Positions 46,688 through 57,605 of a DNA stretch of 64,000 nt are shown one piece after another; position 1 is the first letter of the stretch; each line of letters begins with the position of its first letter. The notes under the pieces are model-generated. The model did no database searches. It worked only from the letters and a program-made list of their open reading frames with translations, and was not told the DNA's origin. Source of the DNA: Gigantopelta aegis (Eukaryota; Mollusca; Gastropoda; Neomphalida; Peltospiridae); assembly GCF_016097555.1 (NCBI RefSeq), contig NC_054704.1:51099000-51162999 (forward strand), given 5' to 3'. Both the position numbers and the translations under genes were made by a program.

Positions 46688-46959
46688 TGAAAATATATCT
46701 GTATTCTTATTGGTAAAAAATCAGTCACATGACCGTCCGTAAATAGTGATATTGCCCTGAGACGGTCTAACCGGTCGATCAAAAGTGATATTGCTCTGTC
46801 CAATGAAAATAAGGATGAGACAAGATTCTATCCAATAAATGAGTAGGTAACGTAATATAAAACAAATAATTCGGTTTCAAATTACACGTGGACATGTGAA
46901 AACAATGACATGATGATGAAACTATCGAGACGTTTGTTGATCTCAGAAATTGTTATAGT

Positions 46960-47223
46960 CTAATATTTTGGGCAACTGTCAACAACTTCAATTTGTAATG
47001 CGCCACCTCTTCGAAGAAAAACATTGCAAACTCTGCTTTGCTGTCGTGGAATATGTCCAACTACCACATGCTCTTGTTTGACAGCAACATCGTATGAATC
47101 ATAAGGGTTCAACGTATCAATTTCTGTTAGCAACACTTCGCCGATCTTAGGTGTCCAGTGTGTTCTATATATGTGAAATCCTCGAACAGCGCTAATTATT
47201 GAGTGAAACTCGACGTTTGCCAT
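46960..47223 (-). CDS. Short HIRAN-like protein
   Basis: ATG 47223 opens 87 codons to TAG 46960-46962. Seen: VRGFHIYRTHWTPKIGE, LTEIDTLNPYDSYDVAV, VVVGHIPRQQSRVCNVFLRR and GGALQIEV. The order matches the HIRAN-type fold: G-x-x-Y, then G-x-x-L, NPYD before an A-x-V strand, then VGHIPR. HIRAN domains bind DNA 3' ends in HLTF-type proteins. Stand-alone HIRAN-like ORFs also occur in marine invertebrates. TGTCTTTCAG just upstream of the ATG could be an acceptor, so this may instead be a terminal exon. The role here is unknown. It lies between the raftlin duplication and a solo LTR. Confidence 0.55.
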   Translation of the reverse strand: MANVEFHSIISAVRGFHIYRTHWTPKIGEVLLTEIDTLNPYDSYDVAVKQEHVVVGHIPRQQSRVCNVFLRRGGALQIEVVDSCPKY

Positions 47224-47339
47224 ATGAAGATCTATCTGAAAGACAGTGGTAACCATTACTATTCTTGATAACCCGTGACTTGATATTTGATATTTGGATT
47301 CGGTCCCCTCATAAACTTAGTTTCCATGGAAAAGATAGG

Positions 47340-47640
47340 ACTCAACACATGTTAATCTACGGTTATTTGGCATCAGACATATGGTTAACAACCATGCAAA
47401 TAACGAGAGAAGTAGAAACTCGCTGTCGCAACGCCATGGGCTACTCTTATTTTGATTAAAAGCAAGGGCCCTTTTATATGCATTATTCCACAGGAAGGGT
47501 AATACATATAACGGCCTTTTTTATAGTTGGTATGGGAAAAAATGTATCACAGAGTAGGTCCACCGAGGTGGTTCGATCCTTCGACCGAAGCACCTGAAGC
47601 AAGCACTCTACCGACTGAACTAAATAAGTCAACAAAAAAT
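47340..47640 (-). repeat. SINE mosaic, diverged, reverse
   Basis: CTACGGTTATTTGGCATCAG, CATATGGTTAACAACC, GCAAGGGCCCTTTTATATGC, and a head CACTCTACCGACTGAACT (reverse complement of AGTTCAGTCGGTAGAGTG). Confidence 0.75.
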
Positions 47641-48096
47641 AGACCCTGTTATTGAAATTGAACATGGAATTTCGTGCGTTCAGTCTACACATTTTGGATA
47701 ATGATGGTGAAAAACAAGACCAGAATTGCGCGTACGATGAATATTGTGCTCTAAAGAAGTTGAATTAGTTTTAAATTTCAGAGTAAAAACATGAGCCAAA
47801 ATATCTGTAGGCTTACGTAATCTAGATAGTCTATCAAATGTCACACGAATCGGTGCAGTAGGTTCAATTCCTGCCAGTTGACACTTGGTGTTTCTAATTT
47901 CTAACGTTTACGGTACTTTTAAATAGGACGTGTCACAGAATGATGTACTATTATTGTAGATATTAAAAAGGGAAATCATTATAAAAGTAAATTCGTAGGA
48001 TGAAGGACACGTGATAGCATTACTATCATAAGGTTGTTACAAATAATTATTTTCGTTTTGTTTTGTTTTTATTTTACTTTTTTTTTTTTTGGTGGT

Positions 48097-49677
48097 TGTC
48101 ACAAGTGATTAGATAACTAAAAGAAACAACACATAAAACCAATATAAGTTTGCTACATTTATTTACATCAGCAAATAATAATCATATACACTCACATTTC
48201 AATCATTACTCAAACCATAGGCCTATTCATCATACATAAATGCACACTAACACAACTCCTCGCATCCAAACCTTTCTCTCCATCATACATTTAACAAATT
48301 TCACCAGTCACCATCTTAGTACAGATGATCACCACACTACTCAATATTAATTACACACAAATACTACTCAATGTATTAAGTATATATCACATCACACATA
48401 TAGCATCACGTAATATTTAAAATATTACGTATTCAAAATAAGATATCAGTGTCCACTTATGACTTCATATATCTTCATTAAACAGTTCTTTTATAACACC
48501 CAAAGTCACTTATTTATATTAACTAATTAAGCAGTATTGCACATACCACTTTCTTCCATTATCAACTATCACTGCTAATGTTTCAACACATACATGAGCA
48601 CGTTGTTAACTAATACAATTATGAACTAATTGCACAACTCATCCTTCTCTTCACCTACCGAATTCACCACACCTCCATTATTATACTTGCACAGTATAAT
48701 AATAAAATTACAAAACAACAATCCGTTGTTTTTATGTTACCCGAACATGGCTAATAAATAGCCCACACATGGAACTTCATTTCCACATTACCACCACACT
48801 GCACTCTCTCGTGTACCACTCCTCCACGAATCACCACACCTCCACAAGCTCAACTATCAGCCACATCTTCATCCAGGCAAGCCATCTCTATAACTCTGGA
48901 TACATCTCCACACAAGCAAGCCATCTCTACATCTCTCAGTAGACACTACTTCTGTACCATCTAGAACAGATACCTCTTACAGTGCTGTAACCAAGATACA
49001 CTTAATTACTATGATGTAACACCTTATTATTCCATACACTTTATATACCAATCAACTTCATCTCTTTACTCAATGTCCACATTATACAAGTTATACTAAA
49101 TATTCATTATCCACATCTTTATAAAATTAATATGTCATTACCATACTACTACACTTTAGCATAATACAATTATGTTTTATAACCATCACAAAATAACAAT
49201 ACATACTAAATATCAAGTATTTAATTACTTACGGTTAAGCATTAACCCGAACTATAAACACCAAAGTCTTTCACAAACTTCTGTCCAACTTGCACAACTC
49301 TTGTTCACTATTCTCTCTCAAAAATAAATCATACTGCCCCAAACAATAACCAAGTCATCTCTTTTATTCACACAGTCAGCTTTTCAGTTACCATCCACTC
49401 TCTCCTGCTACAAGCTATAACAATACAAATTCCTAACTTGCCTAATTAATCCCATACCAAGAAACCTTTAGTTTCACGATCCAAGCTATGACTAATCTAT
49501 TCCATTTCTCTCAACTGTACAACCTGTATTACCGTATAATTGATAATAAGTATTATACTATAAACTTCATATGTACAACTAAAAATACCACATGTGTACT
49601 AATAAACATAGTATAGTAAATCTACAAATAATTACTTTCAAATCACATTCTGCTCTGATTACCCTTGACTTGTGACA
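48097..49677. mobile_element. Solo LTR of an LTR retrotransposon (fossil)
   Basis: 1581 bp bounded by perfect 10-bp inverted termini TGTCACAAGT / ACTTGTGACA (the TG...CA ends typical of LTRs). A 5-bp target duplication GTGGT lies at 48092-48096 and 49678-49682. No internal coding region or second LTR is present, so it is a solo LTR left by recombination. The plus strand is strongly depleted in G throughout. Family not assigned; 5-bp duplications fit Gypsy or BEL. The sharp target duplication suggests it is not very ancient. Confidence 0.85.
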
Positions 49678-49682
49678 GTGGT

Positions 49683-50285
49683 ATATTTATAAAAAAAAAA
49701 CGGTCTATACCCTTCACCCTTGTCAAAATAGAATACGCCATTTAGAGTGCTGCTTTAAAAATAATAAGGGAGGAAATTCGGTTTTTAGCGTTTCCTGCCT
49801 AAGTCACAAAGGAATGTTAGGTTTTATAAGGGTCCAATTTGGCTCCAAGGGTGTTGGGTTAAGTGCTAGATTAAGATTCAGTAGTTCTAGATTATTAGCC
49901 ATACAATAAGTAAAGTTAATAGATGAATTATCATCTATAATTAGTCCTGGAAGGTCAAATGGATTCATTCAATCTAATTAAAATTAGCTCCACTGGTTAA
50001 TTACCATTACATGTGGATCTAAAAGCAGCCCGTTGGAAATCATGTCCAGTTGACCTTTCATTCGACAAATCAAAACCTTACGTGCAAAATCATACCAGTA
50101 ATTTAAAAAGAATTTGAAAACATTCGGGATTATGCCGAGGGTATACGAAATGATTCGGGTGAATTACGAAGTATGCCGGAAACTAAATTCAGTATAAAAT
50201 TTTACATAAAATTCGTTTCAAGACGACAAAAACCGTGATGGTATAGCCATAAAATCTGTTTATACTAATATACAATCCAGAGTTT
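49683..50285. other. Intergenic, no gene seen
   Basis: Contains GATTACCATTACATGTGGAT-type dispersed sequence also seen near 60400 (AGGTCCACTGGTTAAT). Possibly the 3' untranslated end of the neighbouring LINE. No exon. Confidence 0.45.
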
Positions 50286-51390
50286 ATTACTGCACTTTTC
50301 TCCCTTTTTTTTTCAATGTTGAAATAGACCAACAAGTTCGCCTATTGCATAAATAGTCTCGCCCGATATTTTTAGAATTTGTATGCTCCCGAATAACGCT
50401 ATAAAAGGCGAAGTGTAATTGGTCGATATTTAAATTATTATTTATAGATGAAATGTCACCTGGACACGGGAGTCCACGCAATGGTGTTAGATCTACTGGT
50501 AGACCAGTAGAGCTAATTTTAATCAGATTGGGATTCATTTTACTTAGCGGGTTGGTTGGAACCAAACTTTTAATTCTAAACAAAAGTTTTATGGATTGCT
50601 TTGTACGTCAGAATTTTAAATTCCACTATTAAACTGTCAGTAGGAGTTTCTGGGAAGACCTTGGCTATGATTCTGAGTGATTTGTTATATACCACATCCA
50701 AACGCTTGAGCTGTGCAGAAGAGGGCGTGCTAAAGGCCTGCGCACAATATTGGAGCCTAGAGACGATCAAAGCTTCAAATATCATTAATAATGATTGTTT
50801 ATCAGCACCCCAATTGGTTTCAGACAAAACTCTTAATAAATTTAAATAATAACAACTTCTGAAATATGTTGTGTTTTTTTTAATTACGACTTTGGTCAAA
50901 GATTATACCTAAGAATTTAACTGAAAACACTTGTGGGATGGGAGTACCATCAAATATAAAATTAAGTTTAACTTTAATAATACGAGTAGAATTAAGAAAA
51001 CAGTATAGTTGAGGTTTCGTTCTGGACACTGTTACCACCCATGTGTTAGCCCAATTTTAAAGGTTGTTTATGTATTTTTTAATATCTTCTTTAAGTTGTT
51101 TGATACACTTTGCAGTCGCCAAAATGCAGTGTCATCTGCAAAAGGTCCAAGACCCAGTTTTGTTTTAATAAAAGATTAGCCAAGTCATTAATATAAATAT
51201 AAGTGTTGGGGTTATGACAGAACCTTGGGGGATACCATTCTCCAGTTCCAAGTTTTTAGAAAAGGTTTCAGAAACATTAACTGTAAAGGTTTTATTGTTA
51301 ATAAATTTCTCAATAAAGTTGAACTCGGAGCCCCTAATGCCCATGCCATACACTTTAAACCCTTCGAAAAACTTCATAATAAATTTAGCA
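50286..51390 (-). mobile_element. LINE 3' fragment (I/Jockey-like reverse transcriptase C-terminal half), degraded
   Basis: Minus strand: FYGMGIRGSEFNFIEKFIN-type region with LENGIPQGSVITPTLIFIL (51377-51165), then after a gap LRVLSETNWGADKQSLLMIF, EALIVSRLQYCAQAF and LDVVYNKSLRIIAKVFPETP (50899-50576). These are the palm-end and thumb motifs of I/Jockey-group LINEs. The 5' part is missing, and frameshifts and stops interrupt it; the catalytic FADD block is not preserved in an open frame. Confidence 0.8.
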
Positions 51391-51479
51391 ACTTCACGCT
51401 CCGGGAAAAAAATAAATAAATATCGCTTGCAAAAGCGAACTTGGTGGGTACCCGTTAATTGTGGCTATTCATACAACTA

Positions 51480-51965
51480 GGATTAAATACTGGGCACATC
51501 TAGAAAATGTATTTTAATCCAGAAAAATCCTTGCCGATGATGTACAATGCAACAAAGAGTTACACGCCGACAGAACAAGCTGGCACAACTATTTCAACTA
51601 TTTCAAGATAATGTGTGACAAAAATGGTATTAATACTTCTCCTCTGCTGAAGCCCATGACTACAAACGGCATTCATTTTTAAAATCATATCTCCACACTG
51701 TCACAAAGCACTCACCAGCAGTGCTATGTGCACACCGACTCGAAATAGAAATTGGAAAGTATAAAAATTTTGAACACAAAAGGATGTGCAAAATCTGCAA
51801 CTCTGGTGTCAGGGCCTTACAAAACGCAGAAAGATACCATATAAACAACTACACCAACTAAACCCAACATTTTCTCAGTTAATTGCTCCAATCATATGGC
51901 AGTATTGCTATGATATGTTTGAACAAAGACGTCTTCTACTTTCAGTTGCTACACTTCCTACCTAA
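51480..51965 (+). mobile_element. LINE ORF2 C-terminal fragment, plus strand, degraded
   Basis: The plus strand shows VLCAHRLEIEIGKYKNF followed by a cysteine motif (RMCKICNSG) and, near the end, MFEQRRLLLSVATLP. This is the extreme C-terminal arrangement of many invertebrate LINE ORF2 proteins. Stops interrupt it. Confidence 0.6.
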
Positions 51966-52984
51966 AGGCATTGTCACGTGTTAAATATTGTTACTAGGAT
52001 ATCGTAACCATTGTAACATGTGTTGTTTTTCTTTGGGTTTTGTTGTTGTTGTTGTTGTTGCTACATTAGGCTAATGATACGTGTCCCCTATATTAGAAAA
52101 TCAGATCTGCACCTGTAGATGTATGAACACTTAGTCCTACTTACATTTTCGTTTTGAAACACACCCCGGTCCATACGGTCATGCACTAGCGATTGTGCCC
52201 CCCCCCCCCCCCCCCCCCACCCCACCCCCAACTCTAGATTTCGTTCCTACGGGCCAGTTTTCCCTTTTGTTCAATGAATTAATAAGTTGAAATAATCAAG
52301 ATGATTTTACTGAATTACGAGAACAAAACAATCGTAATAATTAAACGTCTTTTATTTCAATATATTTAGTACCGTCTCACAAAAATAAAATAAAATAAAA
52401 TAAATAAATAAAAACACTAACAACAAACAAACATGCTTTTGTTTCTGAAAGTGCACGTCTATCTAGATGGTAAGATCGATACCACTAGCACTAATAGTTT
52501 ATATTGTGAAATTCTAATTTTACTACCGTAAAATGTCATATTGGAAATCAACTTCTGTAATAAATATCTTGAGAAAGTCGTGAAGTGATGCAGGTGTGTG
52601 GAACGAACTGATAACACATCGCAATCTGATAAGCCTGTACAATAGGCTGATTGGATTAAATGTAGGGCCTACCGGCTGCTGAAACATGGCGAATAGCAAC
52701 TTGTATTTTCTCAACAAGATCTGATAACGGTTTACTTTAGGAAATTTAATATGTACAAATGTTGACAACATATTCTACGAGTAGACCTGAGGTGAGGGGT
52801 CATCAACCTGATATGACATATATGTCTGTCCGACACACCTTATGCCCCCATCCACCACACCCTTCTATGTTAAGGGCACATGCCGCCTGCTCAACATTGT
52901 ATAATATTTTTTGTGGACTTTAAAAAGTGACTTCACCTGGCGCGAATTTGGATGGTAAAATAATTAATTTTGCCATTGTATAAG
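51966..52984. other. Intergenic with poly-C repeat
   Basis: Holds a poly-C tract (52198-52218) in a repeat with CTACGGGCCAGTTTT, similar to 36340-36470. No gene supported. Confidence 0.5.
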
Positions 52985-53293
52985 AGTTTGTTTTGTTTTA
53001 ACAACACCACTGGAGCACATTGATTAATTAATCATCGGCTAATGGATGTCAAACATTTGGTAATTCTGACTCGTAGTCATCAGAGGAAACCCGCTACATT
53101 TTTCCTAATGCAGCAAGGGATCTTTTTATATGCACTTTCCCACAGACAGGAAAGCACATACCACGGCCTTTGTGCAGTTGTGGTGCACTGGTTGGAACGA
53201 GAAAAAACCCAATCAGCTGAATTGATCTATCGCGGTGGTTCGATACTGCGCCGCAAACACCTCGAGCGAGAACTCAGCCGATTGAGCTAAATC
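52985..53293 (-). repeat. SINE-A variant, reverse
   Basis: TTTGTTTTGTTTTAACAACA, CATCGGCTAATGGATGTCAA, CATACCACGGCCTTTG, and head AACTCAGCCGATTGAGCTAA. Followed by a C tract at 53294-53309. Confidence 0.88.
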
Positions 53294-53446
53294 CCCCCCC
53301 CCCCCCCCCACCATTGTATAAGATGAATATTCTTGTGTATTAAGGCCACCGAACTATATTTTGTATTGGGGTGGGGAGTGGGGTAGCCACACTGTCTCTT
53401 ACACGTCATAGACGACAGGCAAATATAAAATGTGGGGGTGGGTAAA

Positions 53447-53640
53447 AGTTTATTTTGTTTAAAGACTCCATTAGAGCACATTGATTTATTAATCATCGGT
53501 TATTGAATGTCAAACATTTTTGTAATTTTGACATAGTCTTAGAGAGGAAACCCGCTAATGTTTTCTATTACAAGGGATCTTTTATATGCACCATCCCAGT
53601 CAGGAAAGCATATACCACGGCCTTTGATATGCCAGTCGTT
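53447..53640 (-). repeat. SINE-A 3' body, reverse
   Basis: AAAGTTTATTTTGTTTAAAG, ATCATCGGTTATTGAATGTC, GAGAGGAAACCCGCTAATG and CATACCACGGCCTTTGATAT. The head has been lost. Confidence 0.85.
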
Positions 53641-53878
53641 GTATGTTGGGGGGAACAAAGGGATGTGATTTGGAGATGGGGAGAGGATCGCTTGGTCACA
53701 TATGGTTTCTTCCTTGGAATTTTAATTTTAACATATATCTGGTTTGATGGCGGCAGGGGTAATATAATTTGTCTTTCATTATGTCTTTCTTTCACTTTGT
53801 ACAAATTCAGATTTTTTTAGACATGACTGTCATAGTGCCATATAAAAGCCGGACATTTCACGTGAGTGTTGGATGTAG

Positions 53879-53913
<35 letters not shown>

Positions 53914-54894
53914 TTACAAAAACCTATACATGTATAACATGTGGATAAATTGATTAATAATTCCAAGACAGACGCGATTTGGAGCGTTTTGTAAATTTGT
54001 GCATATAAACATTCGAGGTGTATAGTACCTATAGGGTGTATACTACCAAATCAAATCCCATATACACATGTACAACAATAATGACACATGTGGCTAAAAC
54101 TCCTACCTGCAGTGCATCAATCGACATAAACACCACGGATAAAAATACTACCACCCCTCACCCTTAAAGTAATCAGAACAAATTGGGGTTCAAGCTGCTC
54201 ATTTTAGATATAACGGGTAGGGTCTATCACTACCCTAGGTTTGCATAAAATTTGAGTACTTTTTTTTTAACAGGTACCCCATACATGCTTCAAACACAAG
54301 GTTACTTGACACAGTGGTACTAGATGAAATAAAATTGCTTACATTTTATGCTCAGATGAAACATTTATCACCAATCACAGGATTTGTGGTGTTAACTGCT
54401 CTATCAAAAGTCGGGTGCACCTCGAACTATGACCCAGCCGGATGTTATTTGGTTTAGTACTACCTATAATGGAACATTCCTGACTTCGCAATCACAGTAA
54501 GATTTTTCAGGGGAACATTAGTAACAGCTGTTTCTAACGATGAAAATTACATATTAATTACATTTACATTAGACTATCAATGTCCGTATATCCATAAGTG
54601 TTTCATAACGTCATAATTAAACGTGTAATTTTAATCGTTAAAATGTTATGTTTGATAGAAACATGTTACAACGACATCTTTTTTTTTTTTTTTTTTAAAC
54701 CCACAATAAATAAACATTATTCTACATTTCTCTGTGTACTTCTGCAGATCTTTGTAACAGACTGCCTGAATGTTATAACTTAACACGTTACAGTTACTCA
54801 AAATAAAGTCACATCAAAATAACTTTATTTATTGTATCATTATTTTTATTTATTTTTAAACTTATGAATTTTGTCTTGAATTTAGTAGAAGTTT
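53641..54894. other. Intergenic, no gene seen
   Basis: (CA)n at 53881-53910. 54010-54130 (ATAGGGTGTATACTACCAAA, GTGGCTAAAACTCCTACCTG) recurs at 61650-61735. Poly-T at 54680. No exon. Confidence 0.55.
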
Positions 54895-55180
54895 AGAGCG
54901 ATTGTCTGATGTGCTTGCATGGTAGGATCGAATCATATCAGTGGACTCATTGTCTGATTGAGGCTTTGCCCGTCCAAATCAGTGTACCAAGACTGGTTTA
55001 TCAAAGACAATGGTATGTACTGTCCTGTCTGTTGGAAAGTGCATATTAAAGACCCTTTGCTGCCAATGAAAAAAAATGTAGGTTTCCTCTGAAGAATACA
55101 AGTCAAAATTACCAAATGTTTGACATTCAAAGCCGATGGTTAATACATCTAGTGGTGTCGTTAAATAAAACAAACTTCAA
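54895..55180 (+). repeat. SINE-A variant, diverged head
   Basis: CATGGTAGGATCGAATCATA, TATCAAAGACAATGGTATGT, AAAAAATGTAGGTTTCCTCT, and tail CTAGTGGTGTCGTTAAATAA AACAAACTT. Confidence 0.85.
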
Positions 55181-55419
55181 CTTTTAGAAGAAACTGTTAG
55201 AATACATGAATTTGTGATACATCCACTCAACATGGATCCACTAGCATACATAGTATATATAACTATGATGAGAAGTTACAATACATTTTTATTTTCCAAA
55301 ATCTTATTGTCTTGACATATTTTCCATCCAATGAATCCTGACATTATATACATTCTTTCTTAACATGACAGCTTAAAGACCAATGCCATGGCAATGAGCT
55401 GGTAACGGTGAAAACAAAA

Positions 55420-55554
55420 TTGGGATCCACTGCTTATTTGTCACCCGTGTTTGAGGCTAACGTAAACATGTCCTTTTTTCGCTGAGAATTAGGCCATAAT
55501 CCTCTAATTTTTCTGCACCAAAATACGCACACATGCGTCAGTGGTATGGAATAT

Positions 55555-55623
<69 letters not shown>

Positions 55624-56090
55624 TAGTATATCAAATCAAAGCTTATTATCTACTGGATCACAATGCCATGTTTTAATGTCGGATTATCACTAAAGTGTCA
55701 GGACTTAGTCTTCATTAAGTGACCATACCCCAATTTCCTTTTCTGTTTTCCATAAAATATCGCAATTTTTATAATATTTTCTTTTTCACAAGAACACATT
55801 GAATGTCTGTCACCTATTAACTAGTTCTTCATATTCTACACTAATGTAGCTTTCATTTGACACCTTCATCCTGGCATTAAAATTAAACGAGGGGTGATAT
55901 TTTGTACATTTACTGAATTTTACTCTCGTAATCCGAAATAGCGGTCTCAGATTTGGGCTTTTAGGGAAAATGTGTTCACTTTAAGTTTAATATTCTAAAT
56001 AAACCTTTTCCAAGAAATCCGATGGTACCAACTGATTTATATATATATAAATGTGCCCAACATGACCCCCGACCCCTTAATTATTATTAT
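55420..56090 (+). repeat. Old direct repeat, left of the GPCR gene
   Basis: Colinear with 59285-60215: TATCAAATCAAAGCTTATTA, TTTCTTTTTCACAAGAACAC, GAATGTCTGTCAC, CCGATGGTACCAAC and AAATGTGCCCAACATGA. An (AT)n tract at 55558-55621 is private to this copy. Confidence 0.85.
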
Positions 56091-56125
56091 TATTAATTTT
56101 GTTTAATTTAAATCTTTTTTCTGCT

Positions 56126-56156
<31 letters not shown>

Positions 56157-56239
56157 TGAAACCATTGCATTTGGGAGCCTAGTCATTAAAATCAACATTA
56201 ACAATAACAGCAACAGCATTAATTTCATTTCCTGACGGC

Positions 56240-57463
56240 TCACGTCCGATCATGGTTTGCAACTCTGTTATTTGTCTTGATGAAGAATCTTTTACAACGA
56301 AGAAAGCTAAATATATTAGCTTTAAATCGGTCGTTTTGCAGTGCGTAAAGGAATGGGTTGACGGCCGATTTTGCCCATAGAAGCCACACGAAAAACTCAT
56401 TAAGATAGCTGTTCACACAGTCATCACAGACGTTCTGTACAACCTGGGTGACAGTGTATGGTCCCCACATAACTAAGAACGCGATCACTAGGACTGCTAA
56501 ACTCTTTGCAGCTTTTGTGTCACGTCTGGCAGACCTCTGGACGTCATACAGATGAGTTGTCGTTGATGCGTCATTTCGTGCCGTTGTTGCGTCGCGTTGT
56601 GTTGTTGATACGTCATATCGTGTCGTTGGTGCGTCATATTGTGTCGTTGTTACGTCATGTCGTGTTGCTGGTGCATCATTCCTGGAAATGTCATCTGCTG
56701 GAAACCTATAGGACGCGCCTTCTGTTAGAGCTTGCACATTTAGTGTATGAAGAATCTCCTCTCTTCTAATCTTAGAATGGTCATGCTGTTTCATTCGTTT
56801 GCGTATCTGCCAAAAAACAATAAAGTTCAACACGGAAAGGGCACCAACTGGGAGAGTTAACTCAAACATAGCTATCGCTAAATTGAAATAAAAACTGTCG
56901 GAAAACTCGACGTCACAATCCATGTCACGAAGAATGGAATAGCCTCTCCAGTACTTCCAACCCACAATGCAAGTACCGTACGTTCCGAACGACAGAACAA
57001 ACGATATCGCAATCTTCACTCCTGTTACACATTTCTTTTCTTTGGTGATGTATCGGGCTCCATTTGTGACCAACAGGGCGCGGTCGAGGCTGATGAGAAT
57101 GGTTAAAAATATCATCTCCAGACAGAAACTGTAGTCATTGACAGACCAGACTACGCAGAAAGTATCTCCAAAAACCCACTCCCAATCACTGAGGGTGAAG
57201 TAAGCGTAGAACGGCATGCTGATGCTGCCGATGAAGAAGTCGCAGACGGCTAGACTGGTGACGTACATGTTGTACACCGTCTGAAGCTGTTTGTCCTTTA
57301 TGAACGACAGGATGACCAACAGGTTGCCCACCACTGCTAGGATGATCAGAACAAAAATGCCAATTCCGATAAAGACGCGCAATGCTGTTGGGATGTAAAC
57401 GTTGTCATATTCTTCGAAGGGATTGGAATCCGTTGTGTGTGTCTCGGCGGTGGCGTTTAGCAT
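56240..57463 (-). CDS. Class A amine-type GPCR (histamine/muscarinic-like), single exon
   Basis: 407 codons from ATG 57463, uninterrupted. Seven membrane segments at roughly residues 30-55, 64-88, 100-124, 145-166, 190-214, 320-342 and 355-378. Motifs: GNLLVIL (TM1), SLAVCD (TM2), WSVNDYSFC in TM3, which supplies the amine-binding aspartate, and SLDRALLV at the end of TM3 (DRA in place of DRY). Also seen are a DCDV cysteine in loop 2, VMWGPYTV (TM6) and NPFLYAL (TM7). The TM3 WxVxDYxxC pattern and NPFLY resemble histamine H3/H4 and muscarinic receptors; the exact ligand cannot be read. The N-terminus has NAT (N3), a glycosylation sequon. Loop 3 (about residues 218-318) contains a seven-residue tandem repeat (TTxxDAx) encoded by 21-bp DNA units at 56556-56690. 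The terminal repeat RCKRFF follows TM7. Confidence 0.93.
   Translation of the reverse strand: MLNATAETHTTDSNPFEEYDNVYIPTALRVFIGIGIFVLIILAVVGNLLVILSFIKDKQLQTVYNMYVTSLAVCDFFIGSISMPFYAYFTLSDWEWVFGDTFCVVWSVNDYSFCLEMIFLTILISLDRALLVTNGARYITKEKKCVTGVKIAISFVLSFGTYGTCIVGWKYWRGYSILRDMDCDVEFSDSFYFNLAIAMFELTLPVGALSVLNFIVFWQIRKRMKQHDHSKIRREEILHTLNVQALTEGASYRFPADDISRNDAPATRHDVTTTQYDAPTTRYDVSTTQRDATTARNDASTTTHLYDVQRSARRDTKAAKSLAVLVIAFLVMWGPYTVTQVVQNVCDDCVNSYLNEFFVWLLWAKSAVNPFLYALQNDRFKANIFSFLRCKRFFIKTNNRVANHDRT
56556..56690 (-). repeat. 21-bp coding minisatellite in GPCR loop 3
   Basis: About six in-frame units (plus strand CGTGTCGTTGGTGCGTCATA-like) encode PTTRYDV, STTQRDA, TTARNDA and similar. Unit length is a multiple of three, so copy-number changes keep the reading frame. 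Confidence 0.9.
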
Positions 57464-57536
57464 GACGTCAATCGCGTTGTTTCCAAACTGACTAGCAGTG
57501 TGTAGCCACTGTAGGTCCGTGGTCAGGGAAGGAAGG

Positions 57537-57605
57537 AAATGTTTTATTTAACGACGCATTCAACACATTTTATTTACGGTTATATGGCGTCAGGGAGTTC
57601 GCCTA
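57537..57605 (-). repeat. SINE-B 3' end fragment
   Basis: AATGTTTTATTTAACGACGC, ATTCAACACATTTTATTTAC, GGTTATATGGCGTCAGG. It starts about 70 bp upstream of the GPCR start codon, so it lies in or near its promoter. Confidence 0.85.

Larger units (their letters stand above)
39630..46700 (+). repeat. Segmental duplication, copy 2
   Basis: Direct-orientation counterpart of 13457-20900. Private to this copy are the TTAA MITE 41133-41502, a non-coding insert near 42120-42340 (GCTCCAACTAATTTTCATAT...), a TAA-flanked MITE 43287-43509, and the SINE 43792-44095. It ends in the same SINE/AT-microsatellite sequence near 46620. Exact borders need alignment. Confidence 0.85.
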
